Below are positions 8,472 to 17,712 of a DNA stretch of 64,000 bases, piece after piece (within the stretch, counting starts at the first letter, position 1; each line of letters opens with the position of its first letter). The stretch covers positions 772,189 to 836,188 of the forward strand of contig CALSLW010000002.1 of NCBI GenBank assembly GCA_943787295.1, read 5' to 3'. This DNA is from an uncultured Flavobacteriaceae bacterium. Lineage in GTDB: Bacteria > Bacteroidota > Bacteroidia > Flavobacteriales > Flavobacteriaceae. The translations under genes and the position numbers were made by a program. Below the pieces are notes generated by a model. It saw only the letters and a program-made list of their open reading frames with translations. It did no database searches and had not been told where the DNA came from.

Positions 8472-9335
8472 ATGAAAGGAATTGTTTTAGCTGGAGGCAA
8501 AGGCAGCCGTTTACACCCCTTGACACAGTCGGTGAGCAAACAGCTCTTACCCATATATGATAAACCGATGATCTATTATCCTGTAAGCACTTTGATTGCT
8601 GCTGGGATTAGAGACATTTTAATCATTTCTACACCCCAAGATCTACCGTTATTTCGACGTCTTTTAGGAGATGGATCTCAGTGGGGTTGTTCTTTTTCTT
8701 TTGCCGAACAGGCAAAACCTAATGGTCTTGCAGAAGCGTTTTTAATCGGCGAAACCTTTATCGACAAGCAGCCTGTCACCCTTATTTTAGGGGACAATTT
8801 GTTTCACGGGGCGCAAGAGCTTAAAAATATTTCAAGCATTATTTCGCAAAAAGGAGCACATATTTTTGCCTATCAGGTGAAAGAGCCGCAACGTTATGGG
8901 GTGGTTGAATTTGATCAAAACAACAAAGTTATTGGGATAGAAGAAAAGCCTGCCGCGCCTAAATCCTCTTTTGTTGTTCCGGGGATATATGTTTATGATC
9001 AAAGCGTTGTTGAAAGGGCAAAAGCCCTACAACCTTCTTCAAGAGGGGAGCTTGAAATCACAGATTTGAACAAGCAATATTTGGCTGAAGGCCTACTTAA
9101 CATTAGCCCCTTAGAAAGTGGTGCAGCATGGTTAGACACAGGCACTATAGAGTCTTTAATGGAGGCGAGTCAATATGTTCAAGCTATTCAATCTCGTCAA
9201 GGCATTTTAGTGGGCGCACCAGAGGTAGCCGCGCTCAAAAGTGGCGCCATAACTAGAGAAGAATTTAAAGTACTTGCTGCGCAGGCAGATAATAGTGCTT
9301 ATGGAAAAGCCATTCAATCTATCGCAAAACGATGA
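8472..9335 (+). CDS. rfbA: glucose-1-phosphate thymidylyltransferase
   Basis: First enzyme of dTDP-rhamnose synthesis: dTTP plus glucose-1-phosphate gives dTDP-glucose and pyrophosphate. The 287-residue length is normal. The nucleotidyltransferase signature MKGIVLAGGKGSRLHPLT is at the N-terminus, followed by KQLLPIYDKPMIYYP and LGDNLFHG with its metal-binding Asp. The stop overlaps the rfbC start by 4 bases (ATGA), indicating translational coupling. Confidence 0.96.
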   Translation: MKGIVLAGGKGSRLHPLTQSVSKQLLPIYDKPMIYYPVSTLIAAGIRDILIISTPQDLPLFRRLLGDGSQWGCSFSFAEQAKPNGLAEAFLIGETFIDKQPVTLILGDNLFHGAQELKNISSIISQKGAHIFAYQVKEPQRYGVVEFDQNNKVIGIEEKPAAPKSSFVVPGIYVYDQSVVERAKALQPSSRGELEITDLNKQYLAEGLLNISPLESGAAWLDTGTIESLMEASQYVQAIQSRQGILVGAPEVAALKSGAITREEFKVLAAQADNSAYGKAIQSIAKR

Positions 9336-9868
9336 AGTATACTGCAACCCCTTTAAAGGATTGTTGGCTGATTACCCCCCAGCTTATTGAAGACAAAAGA
9401 GGGTCTTTTATGGAAGCCTTCCAGAAGGAAAGTTTCACGGCTCAGATAGGATTGGTTAACTTTATACAAGACAACGAAGCGCAGTCGAGCTATGGTGTTA
9501 TTCGCGGTCTACATTTTCAAGAGGGCAGTAGCGCACAGGCAAAATTAGTACGGGTACTTCAAGGAAGAATTATCGACATCGTTGTTGATCTAAGACCGTC
9601 TTCTACTACTTATATGCAGCAGTTTAGAATTGAGTTAAGCGCAGAAAACAAACAACAACTTTTTGTGCCAAAGGGATTTGCCCATGGTTATGCAGTTGTT
9701 TCAGAGTGCGCCACAGTACTGTATAAAGTGGATGCGCCTTATGCTCCTAAATCAGAAGGAGGAATTTCCCCCCGCGACCTCCAATTTTCATTTGACTGGG
9801 AAATCCCTTTAGAACAACAACAGATTAATGATCGGGATTTAAATTGGCCAAAATATGTCAAAGCATAA
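9332..9868 (+). CDS. rfbC: dTDP-4-dehydrorhamnose 3,5-epimerase
   Basis: Cupin-fold epimerase of the rhamnose pathway, inverting C3 and C5 of dTDP-4-keto-6-deoxyglucose. The 178-residue protein has the usual layout: DxRGSFMEAF near the N-terminus, the catalytic His in VIRGLHFQ, the Lys-containing QAKLVRVLQG strand, and FVPKGFAHGY with the second conserved His. It overlaps rfbA by 4 bases and rfbD by 14 bases, so the four rfb genes are almost certainly one transcript. Confidence 0.95.
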   Translation: MKYTATPLKDCWLITPQLIEDKRGSFMEAFQKESFTAQIGLVNFIQDNEAQSSYGVIRGLHFQEGSSAQAKLVRVLQGRIIDIVVDLRPSSTTYMQQFRIELSAENKQQLFVPKGFAHGYAVVSECATVLYKVDAPYAPKSEGGISPRDLQFSFDWEIPLEQQQINDRDLNWPKYVKA

Positions 9869-10652
9869 ACCCCTTATTTTAGTTACTGGCGCAATGGGTC
9901 AACTGGGAAAAACCTTGCAAGAGACGGCATTAGAAGAAGACGCCTTTGCATGGGTGTTCTGCGATAAAGAGGCCTTCGATATTTGTGACCCTGTGGCCAC
10001 AGCGGCTGTTTTTGTGCAGCATAAGCCCGATTATTGTATCAATACCGCGGCTTATACAAATGTGAATCAAGCCGAAGAAAACCCTCTTCTAGCCAAAACA
10101 GTGAATGTCACCGCGGTTCAACATTTAATTGATGCATGCAATCAACACAACACTTGTTTATTACACCTTTCTACAGACTATGTTTTTGACGGGGCGCAAG
10201 CTCATCCTTATGTTGAGAGCGACACGCCCAACCCCATTAATGTATATGGAAAAACAAAAGCCGAAGGCGAACAGCGGGTATTAACGAAAGCACAAAAGGG
10301 ATATGTGATTCGCACCGCATGGTTGTATGCCACAACCCATGGATACAATTTTTACCGCTCTATCTTAAGTAAAGCACAGGCAGGTGATAGTTTATCGGTG
10401 GTGAACGATCAGGTGGGATCACCCACAACGACAGTTCAGCTGGCGCTTTTTTTAATCCAAATAGTTAAAAAAGCGCCCCCCTATGGTCTGTACCATTGTG
10501 CCGGAAAACAAGTTTTATCCTGGCATGCCTTTGCCAAACAAATCTTAGCAGAGCATCAACTCAAGGTTCCGCTTAAGGCGACAACTACGCCTAACGGCGG
10601 AATTCAACGCCCTCGTTTTAGCGCATTAGGAACCGAAAAAAGCATCGAATGA
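9855..10652 (+). CDS. rfbD: dTDP-4-dehydrorhamnose reductase, short C-terminus
   Basis: Last step of dTDP-L-rhamnose synthesis, NAD(P)H reduction of the 4-keto group. The Rossmann loop GAMGQLGKTL, the STDYVFDG segment and YGKTKAEGE (Tyr-x3-Lys) are present. The protein has 265 residues, while most RmlD proteins have about 280-300. The end, RPRFSALGTEKSIE, stops where relatives continue with about 20 more residues forming a last helix. The stop overlaps the next start (ATGA). The catalytic core is intact, so activity is likely, but the trimmed tail is unusual. Confidence 0.92.
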   Translation: MSKHKPLILVTGAMGQLGKTLQETALEEDAFAWVFCDKEAFDICDPVATAAVFVQHKPDYCINTAAYTNVNQAEENPLLAKTVNVTAVQHLIDACNQHNTCLLHLSTDYVFDGAQAHPYVESDTPNPINVYGKTKAEGEQRVLTKAQKGYVIRTAWLYATTHGYNFYRSILSKAQAGDSLSVVNDQVGSPTTTVQLALFLIQIVKKAPPYGLYHCAGKQVLSWHAFAKQILAEHQLKVPLKATTTPNGGIQRPRFSALGTEKSIE

Positions 10653-11491
10653 AATACGTCGTGATTATTCCAGCGCATAACGAAGAGCAGTTTTTACCCG
10701 GCTTGTTAGAAAGCCTTTATGCGCAAAGCCTTCTTGCCGAAGAAATTATTTTAGTCAACGATCAATCCTCTGACCAAACAGAAGCCATTATGCAGGCGGC
10801 GGTAAAACTAAATCGAAACACGTCTTATCTCAATCACAGCTCTTCTAACGATCATTTACCGGGGGCAAAAGTGGTCAATGCCTTTAATTTTGGGTTAAAA
10901 GCGATTAAGGCAGACTATGATTTTATCGTCAAATTAGACGCTGACTTACTCCTTCCGACGGAATATTTTTCGCGTATAGCCCGGGCTTTCCAAGACCCTA
11001 AAGTAGGCATGGCCGGAGGCTTTTGTTATGAAAAGAATGAGGCAGGGGAGTGGAAAAAAAACCACCCCATGCATCAAGACCACATAAGAGGGGCGTTTAA
11101 AGCCTATCGTAAAAGTTGTTTTGACGCTATGGGCGGACTGCGCTCTGCCATGGGCTGGGACACTATAGACGAGCTTTTAGCGCGCTATCACGGCTTTTCT
11201 GTCATCACCATTGCAGAACTCCACGTAAAACACTTAAGACCCTTAGGAAGCCAGTACAAGACCTCTGCAGCACAACGTCAAGGCAATGCCTTCTTTCAAA
11301 TGCGCTATGGTCTTTTGTTAAGCTTTTTGGCGAGCCTTAAAAGTGCGGTAAAAAAGCGATCGGGCCTTTGGGGAGTAGGACTTTTATGGGGCTATTTAAA
11401 AGCGGTTTTTACAACAACCCCTTTTTTGGTCACAAAAGAAGAAGGCCAATTTATTCGCGCCTATCGATGGGCTCAAATAAAGAATCGATAA
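10649..11491 (+). CDS. family 2 glycosyltransferase
   Basis: A 280-residue GT-A fold enzyme. The N-terminal strand YVVIIPAHNEEQFLPGLLESL, the LVNDQSSDQT segment and the metal-binding KLDADLLLP (DxD) are diagnostic of GT2. The C-terminal half contains a hydrophobic segment (about residues 215-230) that may dock on the membrane. Its place directly after rfbBACD suggests it could transfer rhamnose or another sugar during polysaccharide or glycolipid building, but donor and acceptor are unknown. It overlaps rfbD by 4 bases and is the last gene of the run. Confidence 0.9.
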   Translation: MKYVVIIPAHNEEQFLPGLLESLYAQSLLAEEIILVNDQSSDQTEAIMQAAVKLNRNTSYLNHSSSNDHLPGAKVVNAFNFGLKAIKADYDFIVKLDADLLLPTEYFSRIARAFQDPKVGMAGGFCYEKNEAGEWKKNHPMHQDHIRGAFKAYRKSCFDAMGGLRSAMGWDTIDELLARYHGFSVITIAELHVKHLRPLGSQYKTSAAQRQGNAFFQMRYGLLLSFLASLKSAVKKRSGLWGVGLLWGYLKAVFTTTPFLVTKEEGQFIRAYRWAQIKNR

Positions 11492-11530
11492 ATGCCTTTT
11501 AAAAAAACAATCCATAAACAAGAGGTTGTT

Positions 11531-11538
11531 TATCTTTG
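11531..11538 (+). promoter_or_regulatory. -7 promoter element of purD
   Basis: TATCTTTG, a perfect TAnnTTTG match, 17 bases before the purD ATG at 11556. A longer frame starting at TTG 11526 would cross it, so the ATG is preferred. Confidence 0.6.
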
Positions 11539-11555
11539 TAGCGAAAATTAGCTTC

Positions 11556-12827
11556 ATGAATATACTTATTATTGGCGGGGGTGGAAGAGAACACACCTTT
11601 GCCTGGAAAATCGCACAAAGCCCATTATGTAATGAATTATTTGTCGCTCCTGGAAATGCAGGAACAGCTGCAGTTGCGACAAACCTAGCCTTAGGAGTCA
11701 ATGATTTTGAAGGAATCAAAAAGGCCGTTATAGAACATTCAATAGAAATGGTTGTTGTAGGGCCAGAAGATCCTTTAGTCAATGGAATTCACGATTTCTT
11801 TTTAGCTGATGAGGCCTTGAAGGATGTTGCCGTAATAGGACCACAAAAAGAAGCTGCTCGTCTGGAAGGAAGTAAAGAATTTGCGAAAGAATTCATGTTA
11901 GCGCAAAATATTCCTACGGCACAATATGCCAGCTTTACCGCAGCAACTTTAGCAGAAGGCTTAAGGTTTTTAGAAGGGATGAAAGCGCCTTATGTTTTAA
12001 AAGCAGACGGCCTTGCAGCAGGAAAAGGGGTACTAATACTCGAAGACCTTCAAGATGCAAAGACCCAGTTGACCGAGATGTTGATTGATGAAAAATTTGG
12101 CGCAGCCTCTACAACCGTTGTGATTGAAGAGTTTTTAGCTGGGATTGAATTATCCTGCTTTGTCTTAACAGATGGGAAAAACTTTGTCACCCTGCCTATG
12201 GCTAAAGATTACAAGCGAATCGGCGAAGGAGATACTGGACTCAACACCGGCGGAATGGGCGCCATTTCTCCCGTACCTTTTGTCACGCCTGAATTTGAAG
12301 AAAAGATTCATCAACGCATTGTGCTGCCTACCATAGAAGGCTTTGAAAAACGAAACTTACCTTTTGTTGGCTTTGTCTTTATCGGCTTGATCAAAGTAGG
12401 AGACGATCCTTATGTGATCGAATACAATGTTCGAATGGGAGACCCAGAAACCGAGGTAGTTTTACCCCGAGTAAAAAATGATTTTGTTGAGGTTTTGCAG
12501 GCTACCGCCAAAGGAACATTAGATCAGATCAGCCTAGAAGAAGATCCACGTTCTGCCACAACCGTCATGCTTGTTTCTGGAGGTTATCCAGAAGCCTATG
12601 AAAAAGGCAAAGAAATGAAGGGGCTAGATCACCCAACAGAAAGCGTTTTATTCCATGCAGGAACGAGATTAGCTCGAGACCAAGTACAAACTTCTGGTGG
12701 AAGAGTACTAGCAGTTACTTCTTATGGAGAAGGATATAGTGACGCATTAAAAACGTCCTATGCAACCATCAAAAACATTTCTTTTGATGGAATGAATTAC
12801 AGAAAAGATCTAGGATTCGATCTATAA
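11556..12827 (+). CDS. purD: phosphoribosylamine-glycine ligase
   Basis: Purine biosynthesis: ATP-dependent joining of glycine to phosphoribosylamine giving GAR. The 423-residue protein begins MNILIIGGGGREHTFAWK, has the GPEDPLV and GSKEFAKEFM segments, the ATP-grasp loop AAGKGV, and NTGGMGAISP. Length and order are standard. It is monocistronic with its own -7 element, and its 3' end overlaps the convergent DUF6341 gene by 6 bases. Confidence 0.97.
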   Translation: MNILIIGGGGREHTFAWKIAQSPLCNELFVAPGNAGTAAVATNLALGVNDFEGIKKAVIEHSIEMVVVGPEDPLVNGIHDFFLADEALKDVAVIGPQKEAARLEGSKEFAKEFMLAQNIPTAQYASFTAATLAEGLRFLEGMKAPYVLKADGLAAGKGVLILEDLQDAKTQLTEMLIDEKFGAASTTVVIEEFLAGIELSCFVLTDGKNFVTLPMAKDYKRIGEGDTGLNTGGMGAISPVPFVTPEFEEKIHQRIVLPTIEGFEKRNLPFVGFVFIGLIKVGDDPYVIEYNVRMGDPETEVVLPRVKNDFVEVLQATAKGTLDQISLEEDPRSATTVMLVSGGYPEAYEKGKEMKGLDHPTESVLFHAGTRLARDQVQTSGGRVLAVTSYGEGYSDALKTSYATIKNISFDGMNYRKDLGFDL

Positions 12828-13049
12828 GAAAGAGTGGGCAGAAGGATCTTTGTTCTCTTCTCCTCTATCGTTAAAGATTTTCAACTGGTTAACCCAGTAA
12901 ACCATCGCGATAGAACCGATAAGAAGGAAAAAGAAGTTTACACCGTTAGCTAACCACCAACTGCTTAATTCAAGTTTTGTTAAAAACTGATGTGGAACCA
13001 ATAAAAGTTCTTCAAACAACCAGGCAATCGCGCTAAAAAAATCTATCAT
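12822..13049 (-). CDS. DUF6341 family small membrane protein
   Basis: A 75-residue protein with a hydrophobic N-terminal half, a WWLANGVNFFFLLIGSIAMVYWVNQL membrane helix region at about residues 31-56, and a polar tail ending DPSAHSFL. It matches the small flavobacterial family that I recognise as DUF6341, usually found next to purD and a DUF6427 gene, exactly as here. Its function is unknown. Its own -7 element lies at 13076-13083. Confidence 0.75.
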   Translation of the reverse strand: MIDFFSAIAWLFEELLLVPHQFLTKLELSSWWLANGVNFFFLLIGSIAMVYWVNQLKIFNDRGEENKDPSAHSFL

Positions 13050-13075
13050 TTTGAGTGGAGTTTTTATTTACCTTG

Positions 13076-13083
13076 CAAAAATA
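13076..13083 (-). promoter_or_regulatory. -7 promoter element of the DUF6341 gene
   Basis: The minus strand reads TATTTTTG, a perfect TAnnTTTG match 26 bases upstream of the ATG. Confidence 0.55.
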
Positions 13084-13281
13084 GGGAAAAACTTAGCAGA
13101 AGGGAAAGCGTCTGAGGTCAAAATTTCAAGGTTTTTTTGAAACACAAGCGAGACCTAGCAAAACTTTTTTTATCAATGAAACGTTGAATGATTTAATTGA
13201 TATTAATACGATTAGACTCAATTTTGCGGGAGATTAATGTGAAGCGGGCGAATAAATTTTAAAAGAAAAAGAAATTTCCTT

Positions 13282-13314
13282 TTTGGTAGAAGTGAAAAGA
13301 CAAGTCTATCTTAG
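13282..13314 (+). promoter_or_regulatory. promoter of the DUF6427 gene
   Basis: TTTG at 13282-13285 and TATCTTAG at 13307-13314 are 21 bases apart, matching the Bacteroidota -33/-7 architecture with one mismatch in the -7 element. The GTG start follows at 13338. Confidence 0.45.
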
Positions 13315-13337
13315 CAAAAAAACAAGCGACATAAATT

Positions 13338-14261
13338 GTGATATCTTCTTTGTTTAAAAAATCTGGTGTGTTTAGTTATCTGTTCTCGATAGCAATCCTG
13401 ATCCTTGCCGTTTATTCTAAAGGAGAAATCGAAGGGAGTTTTATTAGCGTTGATTTTAAAAAAAACGTCACTTTTGTTGTTTTATGCCTGTGTATGTTAG
13501 CGGTTGACTGGACGGTAAAACAGCACTATTGGGCAACAACAGCAAACTATCATCTTTTACTTTTTCCCGTTTTTATTCTAGCTCTTCCATTAGAGCTGTG
13601 GGATAATTGGGTTTTATTTTTCTTTTTTTTCTTGTGGATTGCCTTTGGGTATTTAATTGCTATTGATCAATCTGGGAGGAATATTGCCAAGGTGTTCAAC
13701 GCTTTTTTCTTTTATTTTACGGGCTGCCTTTTTTTCTCACAAGGAATAATATTCCTTCCCATTTTATGGTTTGTTTTGATGCTAAAGGGAGGCTTAAACC
13801 TTAGAGTTATCGTTATTTCTTTATTACCGCTACTAGCGCTTTTCCTTTTAGAAATAATGATTATTTACATTTTTCCGCAAAGCGGATTAATCCCAGAGAT
13901 TAGTTTATCAAGTCTGGTTTTTTCTTTTTCACGGGAATCGCTTTTACGTTTAAATTTGTGGTGGGGCATACTGCTGGTATTATTGTTGTTTTCGGTTATA
14001 AAGCACTATATCGACATGGGCACAAAAAGCGCTTCTTATGGATCAGGGATGATTGCTTTGTTCGCTTTGGCTTTTACAGCCTTATTATTTACCGTACTCT
14101 TTCAAACACAAAATAGTTTTTCATGGGTAATTTTTATCATGGCATTAATGGCCTTGTCTACGCGGTTTTTTGAAGACATGAAAAGAGCCTGGCTACGAGA
14201 ACTGTTGTTTTTTGGAATTATAGGACTGCTCTTACTGAGCAAATACGGCTTTCCGTTTTAG
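13338..14261 (+). CDS. DUF6427 family polytopic membrane protein
   Basis: A 307-residue, strongly hydrophobic protein with roughly 8-10 membrane helices and few charged residues outside short loops. It starts with GTG (MISSLFKKSGVFSY). It fits the flavobacterial DUF6427 family, whose gene normally sits beside purD and the DUF6341 gene. In relatives a uracil phosphoribosyltransferase gene often lies in the same block; none is present here. Function unknown. The 288-base gap upstream holds two divergent promoters and nothing else recognisable. Confidence 0.7.
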   Translation: MISSLFKKSGVFSYLFSIAILILAVYSKGEIEGSFISVDFKKNVTFVVLCLCMLAVDWTVKQHYWATTANYHLLLFPVFILALPLELWDNWVLFFFFFLWIAFGYLIAIDQSGRNIAKVFNAFFFYFTGCLFFSQGIIFLPILWFVLMLKGGLNLRVIVISLLPLLALFLLEIMIIYIFPQSGLIPEISLSSLVFSFSRESLLRLNLWWGILLVLLLFSVIKHYIDMGTKSASYGSGMIALFALAFTALLFTVLFQTQNSFSWVIFIMALMALSTRFFEDMKRAWLRELLFFGIIGLLLLSKYGFPF

Positions 14262-14376
14262 CAAAAAAGTTAATGTTGTTAAGCCTTTCCTAATCTAAGG
14301 ACTCAATTATCAAACTCTTTTTTGACCAGCTAATATTTTACAAAAACACAGCGCCAAAGGGTTTTAGAGAAAGCGT

Positions 14377-15420
14377 TTAAACATCATCATAGTCAACCGT
14401 TACTGTGGGAGAAGTTGGAAAGGCTTGGCAGGTAAGCACAAGGCCTTCTTTAATTTCATCGTCGGTTAAGATTTGATTGTTTTCCATATTAGCGCTTCCC
14501 TCGGTAACCTTAGCGATACAACTACAGCACACCCCGCCTTGACAAGAATAAGGGACGTCTATTTTTTGCTGTAAAGCAGCATCTAAAAGGGTTTTGTCAG
14601 CGCTTGATTCGATCGTATAGTTTTCATCGTCTGCGACGATCGAAAGTGAAATTTTATCTTCCGCTTTTGTCGTTGTAGGGGCTTTGCTTTCAGTTGCTGT
14701 AAACAATTCAAAATGAATGTTTTCTTTCGCAAGATTAGCACTGACTAAAGTTTCTTGAGCAGTGTTTATCATGGCTTCTGGGCCACAGAGATAAACCTCA
14801 TCTGGAGTAGCGTTTGTTTGATTTAAGCTGTATTTAATTATAGAGGCGTCGATACGGCCAAAGAGCGCATCGGGCTCATTGCTTTTAGAATAGACCCATT
14901 GAATTTTTAAACGATCACTAAATTGTTCTTGTAGTGCAATAAGCTGATCGCGGTACATGCTTTCTTGTGGCGACTTATTTCCATAGACCAACTGAACAGT
15001 GGTTGTTGTGCTTTTTTCTAATGCTGTTTTAAGAATAGATAGAACAGGAGTGATTCCACTCCCTGCAGCAATTAAAAGTAAATGTTGTTTTATGCTATTT
15101 GGAACATAAACAAAACGCCCTTCTGGGGGAGCAACATTTAGGGTATCCCCTTCGGTTAAAGCATCATTGGCAAAACTAGAAAAGACTCCTTGCTCAATTT
15201 TCTTTATCCCTACGGTTAAACGATTTTCGTGCGGAGCAGAAGACAAAGAATAGGATCTTCGAACAGCAACTCCATCGATGGTGGCTTCTAGACTTAAATA
15301 CTGTCCAGCTTTAAAGGCAAAGTCTGCCGCTAAAGCAGCAGGAACTTCAAAAGAAATTGCAACAGAAGAAGGGGTAAGGCGATTAATTTTTTCAACTCTA
15401 AGAGGGTGGAGTGCGCTCAT
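14377..15420 (-). CDS. ferredoxin-NADP reductase-type oxidoreductase with C-terminal 2Fe-2S domain
   Basis: A 347-residue electron-transfer protein with three parts: an FAD-binding barrel with RRSYSLSS, an NAD(P)-binding domain with AAGSGITPVLS and LCGPEAM, and a plant-type ferredoxin domain with cluster ligands Cys293, Cys298, Cys301 and Cys331 (C-x4-C-x2-C-x29-C). It resembles the reductase of the phenylacetyl-CoA epoxidase complex (PaaE) and other HCP/hydroxylase reductases. No paa or hydroxylase gene is nearby, so the partner is unknown; several flavobacteria carry a stand-alone copy like this. It is monocistronic on the minus strand. Confidence 0.9.
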   Translation of the reverse strand: MSALHPLRVEKINRLTPSSVAISFEVPAALAADFAFKAGQYLSLEATIDGVAVRRSYSLSSAPHENRLTVGIKKIEQGVFSSFANDALTEGDTLNVAPPEGRFVYVPNSIKQHLLLIAAGSGITPVLSILKTALEKSTTTTVQLVYGNKSPQESMYRDQLIALQEQFSDRLKIQWVYSKSNEPDALFGRIDASIIKYSLNQTNATPDEVYLCGPEAMINTAQETLVSANLAKENIHFELFTATESKAPTTTKAEDKISLSIVADDENYTIESSADKTLLDAALQQKIDVPYSCQGGVCCSCIAKVTEGSANMENNQILTDDEIKEGLVLTCQAFPTSPTVTVDYDDV

Positions 15421-15506
15421 TTTTTTTTGATCAAAAATAAGGATTTAATTGATGTTAAGTGTAACGATTTGTATCTTGATTCGACTTATAACCATAGATC
15501 TATTAT

Positions 15507-16967
15507 ATGAACTTATTTTCCCTTCAATGGAAAGAAACTTTTCGGGCGCCACAATGGGAGGCGAAGATGTCGATAAAAGTCATCATGGTTTTGGTGACGC
15601 TTTACTTTCTAGGCGCATTTGTTTTTGGGGCGAGCATGACTTACCCAATTTTAAATAAAAAGATTTTAGACCGGGAAGCCGTTGAGGTGTTTAACGGCAT
15701 CATCTTGTATATCTTCTTTTTTGAATTAATCTTGCGTTTTTTTCTTCAGCAACTACCCGTTACGAATATTCAAACCCTGATTTTACTTCCCTTTAAAAAA
15801 AGAAGGATCATCAACAATGTTTTGTTTCGGTCAGTCTTTTCAGGGTTTAACACCACGCCTTTAATTATCTATTTGCCCTTTGCTATTTCAATGTATAGAG
15901 ATGATTATTTAGGGACGCAGGTAGTTGCTTGGTGGATGGCGCTGCTATTAACAACACTTTGCCTCAATTTTTTGATTTATATTATCAATAAAAACAACCT
16001 TTATTTTGTCCTATTACTAGCCGTTGTTGCAGCAACGGTTGCATTATACTTGTACACAGAGTTTGATTTAGGGCATATGACTGGCGCTTTATTTGACGCG
16101 GTTGTTGCACAGCCTCAATTAGTTGGCTTCTTTATCTTTCCTTTAGTTTTAAGCTATGCTTTAGTATTTTATTTTTTAAAGCGAGGTTTTTATATGGATG
16201 CCGGTTTAGCAAAAACGAAAACGGCTGTTCAAACGGGGGACTATTCTTTCCTCAATTTTTTAGGAGAGGATGCTTTGATTTTAAAGAACGATTTACGAAT
16301 GATTATTCGAAATGTTCGCCCACGTCAAGTTGTTTTGATGTCTTTTCTTTTTTTGTTTTATGGCTTGATCTTTTTTACACAAGACATTTATCGCAAGCAA
16401 GACTTTGTGATGGTTTTTGCGGGCTTATTTGTTACGGGAGGGTTTTGTTTAACCTTTGGGAACTATGTACCTGCTTGGGACAGTAGTTATTATAAACTTT
16501 TGATGACTCAGAATATTTCCTACAAAAAATATCTGCTTTCTAAGTGGAATTTAATGGTTTTTGTCACCGCGATTTCAACCCTATTATCGCTCCCTTACCT
16601 TTATTTTGGTTGGGATGTCATGGGAATTATTATAGCGGGATCATTGTTTAATATGGGGCTAAACACCTGGACCACGCTTTTTGGGGGTTTAATGAATAAA
16701 ACGCCCATGAAATTAAATGTAAAAGCAAAAGCTTTTGAAAACACTCAATCCTTTTCTTTAAACCAATTTTTATTGATTATCCCAAAGATGGTTTTGCCGG
16801 TTTTATTGTATTGGCTGCCCGCTAAATTTATGGGACCAACAGCGGGGTATTTGTCTTTGGCAGGAGCAGGAATGCTAGGCATTGTATTTAAAAATCAATT
16901 GGCCGATTGGGTTACTGTACTTTACCTCAAACAAAAACACGAAACCATAGAAGCCTTTAACAAATAG
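15507..16967 (+). CDS. DUF5687 family membrane protein, probable ABC exporter permease
   Basis: A 486-residue polytopic protein with about 10-12 membrane helices. The N-terminal NLFSLQWKETFRAPQWE and later LLPFKKRRIINN segments match the Bacteroidota family DUF5687. The next gene, 4 bases downstream, encodes an ABC ATPase, which supports a role as the membrane half of an ABC-2-like exporter. The substrate is unknown. The ATG at 15507 is preferred; a competing frame at 15449 is a shadow. Confidence 0.82.
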   Translation: MNLFSLQWKETFRAPQWEAKMSIKVIMVLVTLYFLGAFVFGASMTYPILNKKILDREAVEVFNGIILYIFFFELILRFFLQQLPVTNIQTLILLPFKKRRIINNVLFRSVFSGFNTTPLIIYLPFAISMYRDDYLGTQVVAWWMALLLTTLCLNFLIYIINKNNLYFVLLLAVVAATVALYLYTEFDLGHMTGALFDAVVAQPQLVGFFIFPLVLSYALVFYFLKRGFYMDAGLAKTKTAVQTGDYSFLNFLGEDALILKNDLRMIIRNVRPRQVVLMSFLFLFYGLIFFTQDIYRKQDFVMVFAGLFVTGGFCLTFGNYVPAWDSSYYKLLMTQNISYKKYLLSKWNLMVFVTAISTLLSLPYLYFGWDVMGIIIAGSLFNMGLNTWTTLFGGLMNKTPMKLNVKAKAFENTQSFSLNQFLLIIPKMVLPVLLYWLPAKFMGPTAGYLSLAGAGMLGIVFKNQLADWVTVLYLKQKHETIEAFNK

Positions 16968-16971
16968 ACAG

Positions 16972-17667
16972 ATGATACAACTCAATAGCCTTTCAAAGAA
17001 ATACGAAGAAGCCATCGTTTTAAACGTTGATAAGCTTTCAATTGACAAAGGAGAACACTTTGGTCTCGTGGGGAATAACGGCGCGGGGAAAACTACGCTT
17101 TTTAGTTTAATCTTAGACCTTATTCAAGCCAGCAGTGGCAATGTAACGATCAATTCTATTGAGGTCGCAAAGAGCGAAGCTTGGAAAAAAGACGTCGCCG
17201 CTTTTGTCGATGATAATTTTTTAATTGATTATTTAACCCCAGAAGAATATTTTGAGTTTATTGCAAATTTGCGCAAAGTAGATAGCGCCGCTCTAAACGA
17301 ATTTCTTCAACAGTTTGACGCCTTTTTTAATGGGGAAATTTTAGATCAAAAAAAGTACTTACGCGACTTTTCAAAAGGGAACCAAAAAAAGGTAGGCTTA
17401 GCGGCTTCTTTTATAGGAGATCCTTCTATTGTTATTCTCGACGAGCCTTTTGCTAATCTTGACCCTAGTTCGCAAATACGATTAAAGTCTTTTCTTGCCA
17501 GCGAGGGGAATAAAGACAAGACCTTGTTGATTTCTTCCCACGATTTAAATCATGTCACAGACGTTTGTGAACGTATTGTTTTGCTTGAAAAAGGCAATGT
17601 CATTAAGGACACCCCTAAAAGCCCAAAGACTTTAAAAGAATTAGAGGCTTATTTTTCGGGGCAATAG
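16972..17667 (+). CDS. ABC transporter ATP-binding protein
   Basis: A 231-residue ABC ATPase with Walker A GNNGAGKTT at residues 34-42, a divergent signature SKGNQKKVGLA in place of LSGGQ, Walker B IVILDEPFANLDP and the switch His in LISSHDLNH. The short, single-domain form with SKGNQ is typical of ABC-2 type exporters. It follows the DUF5687 permease after 4 bases and the two should form one transporter. The substrate is unknown. Confidence 0.93.
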   Translation: MIQLNSLSKKYEEAIVLNVDKLSIDKGEHFGLVGNNGAGKTTLFSLILDLIQASSGNVTINSIEVAKSEAWKKDVAAFVDDNFLIDYLTPEEYFEFIANLRKVDSAALNEFLQQFDAFFNGEILDQKKYLRDFSKGNQKKVGLAASFIGDPSIVILDEPFANLDPSSQIRLKSFLASEGNKDKTLLISSHDLNHVTDVCERIVLLEKGNVIKDTPKSPKTLKELEAYFSGQ

Positions 17668-17712
17668 CATACTAAAAGGCGTGTTTTTTAGTTATAATAC
17701 AAAAGCTTTTTT

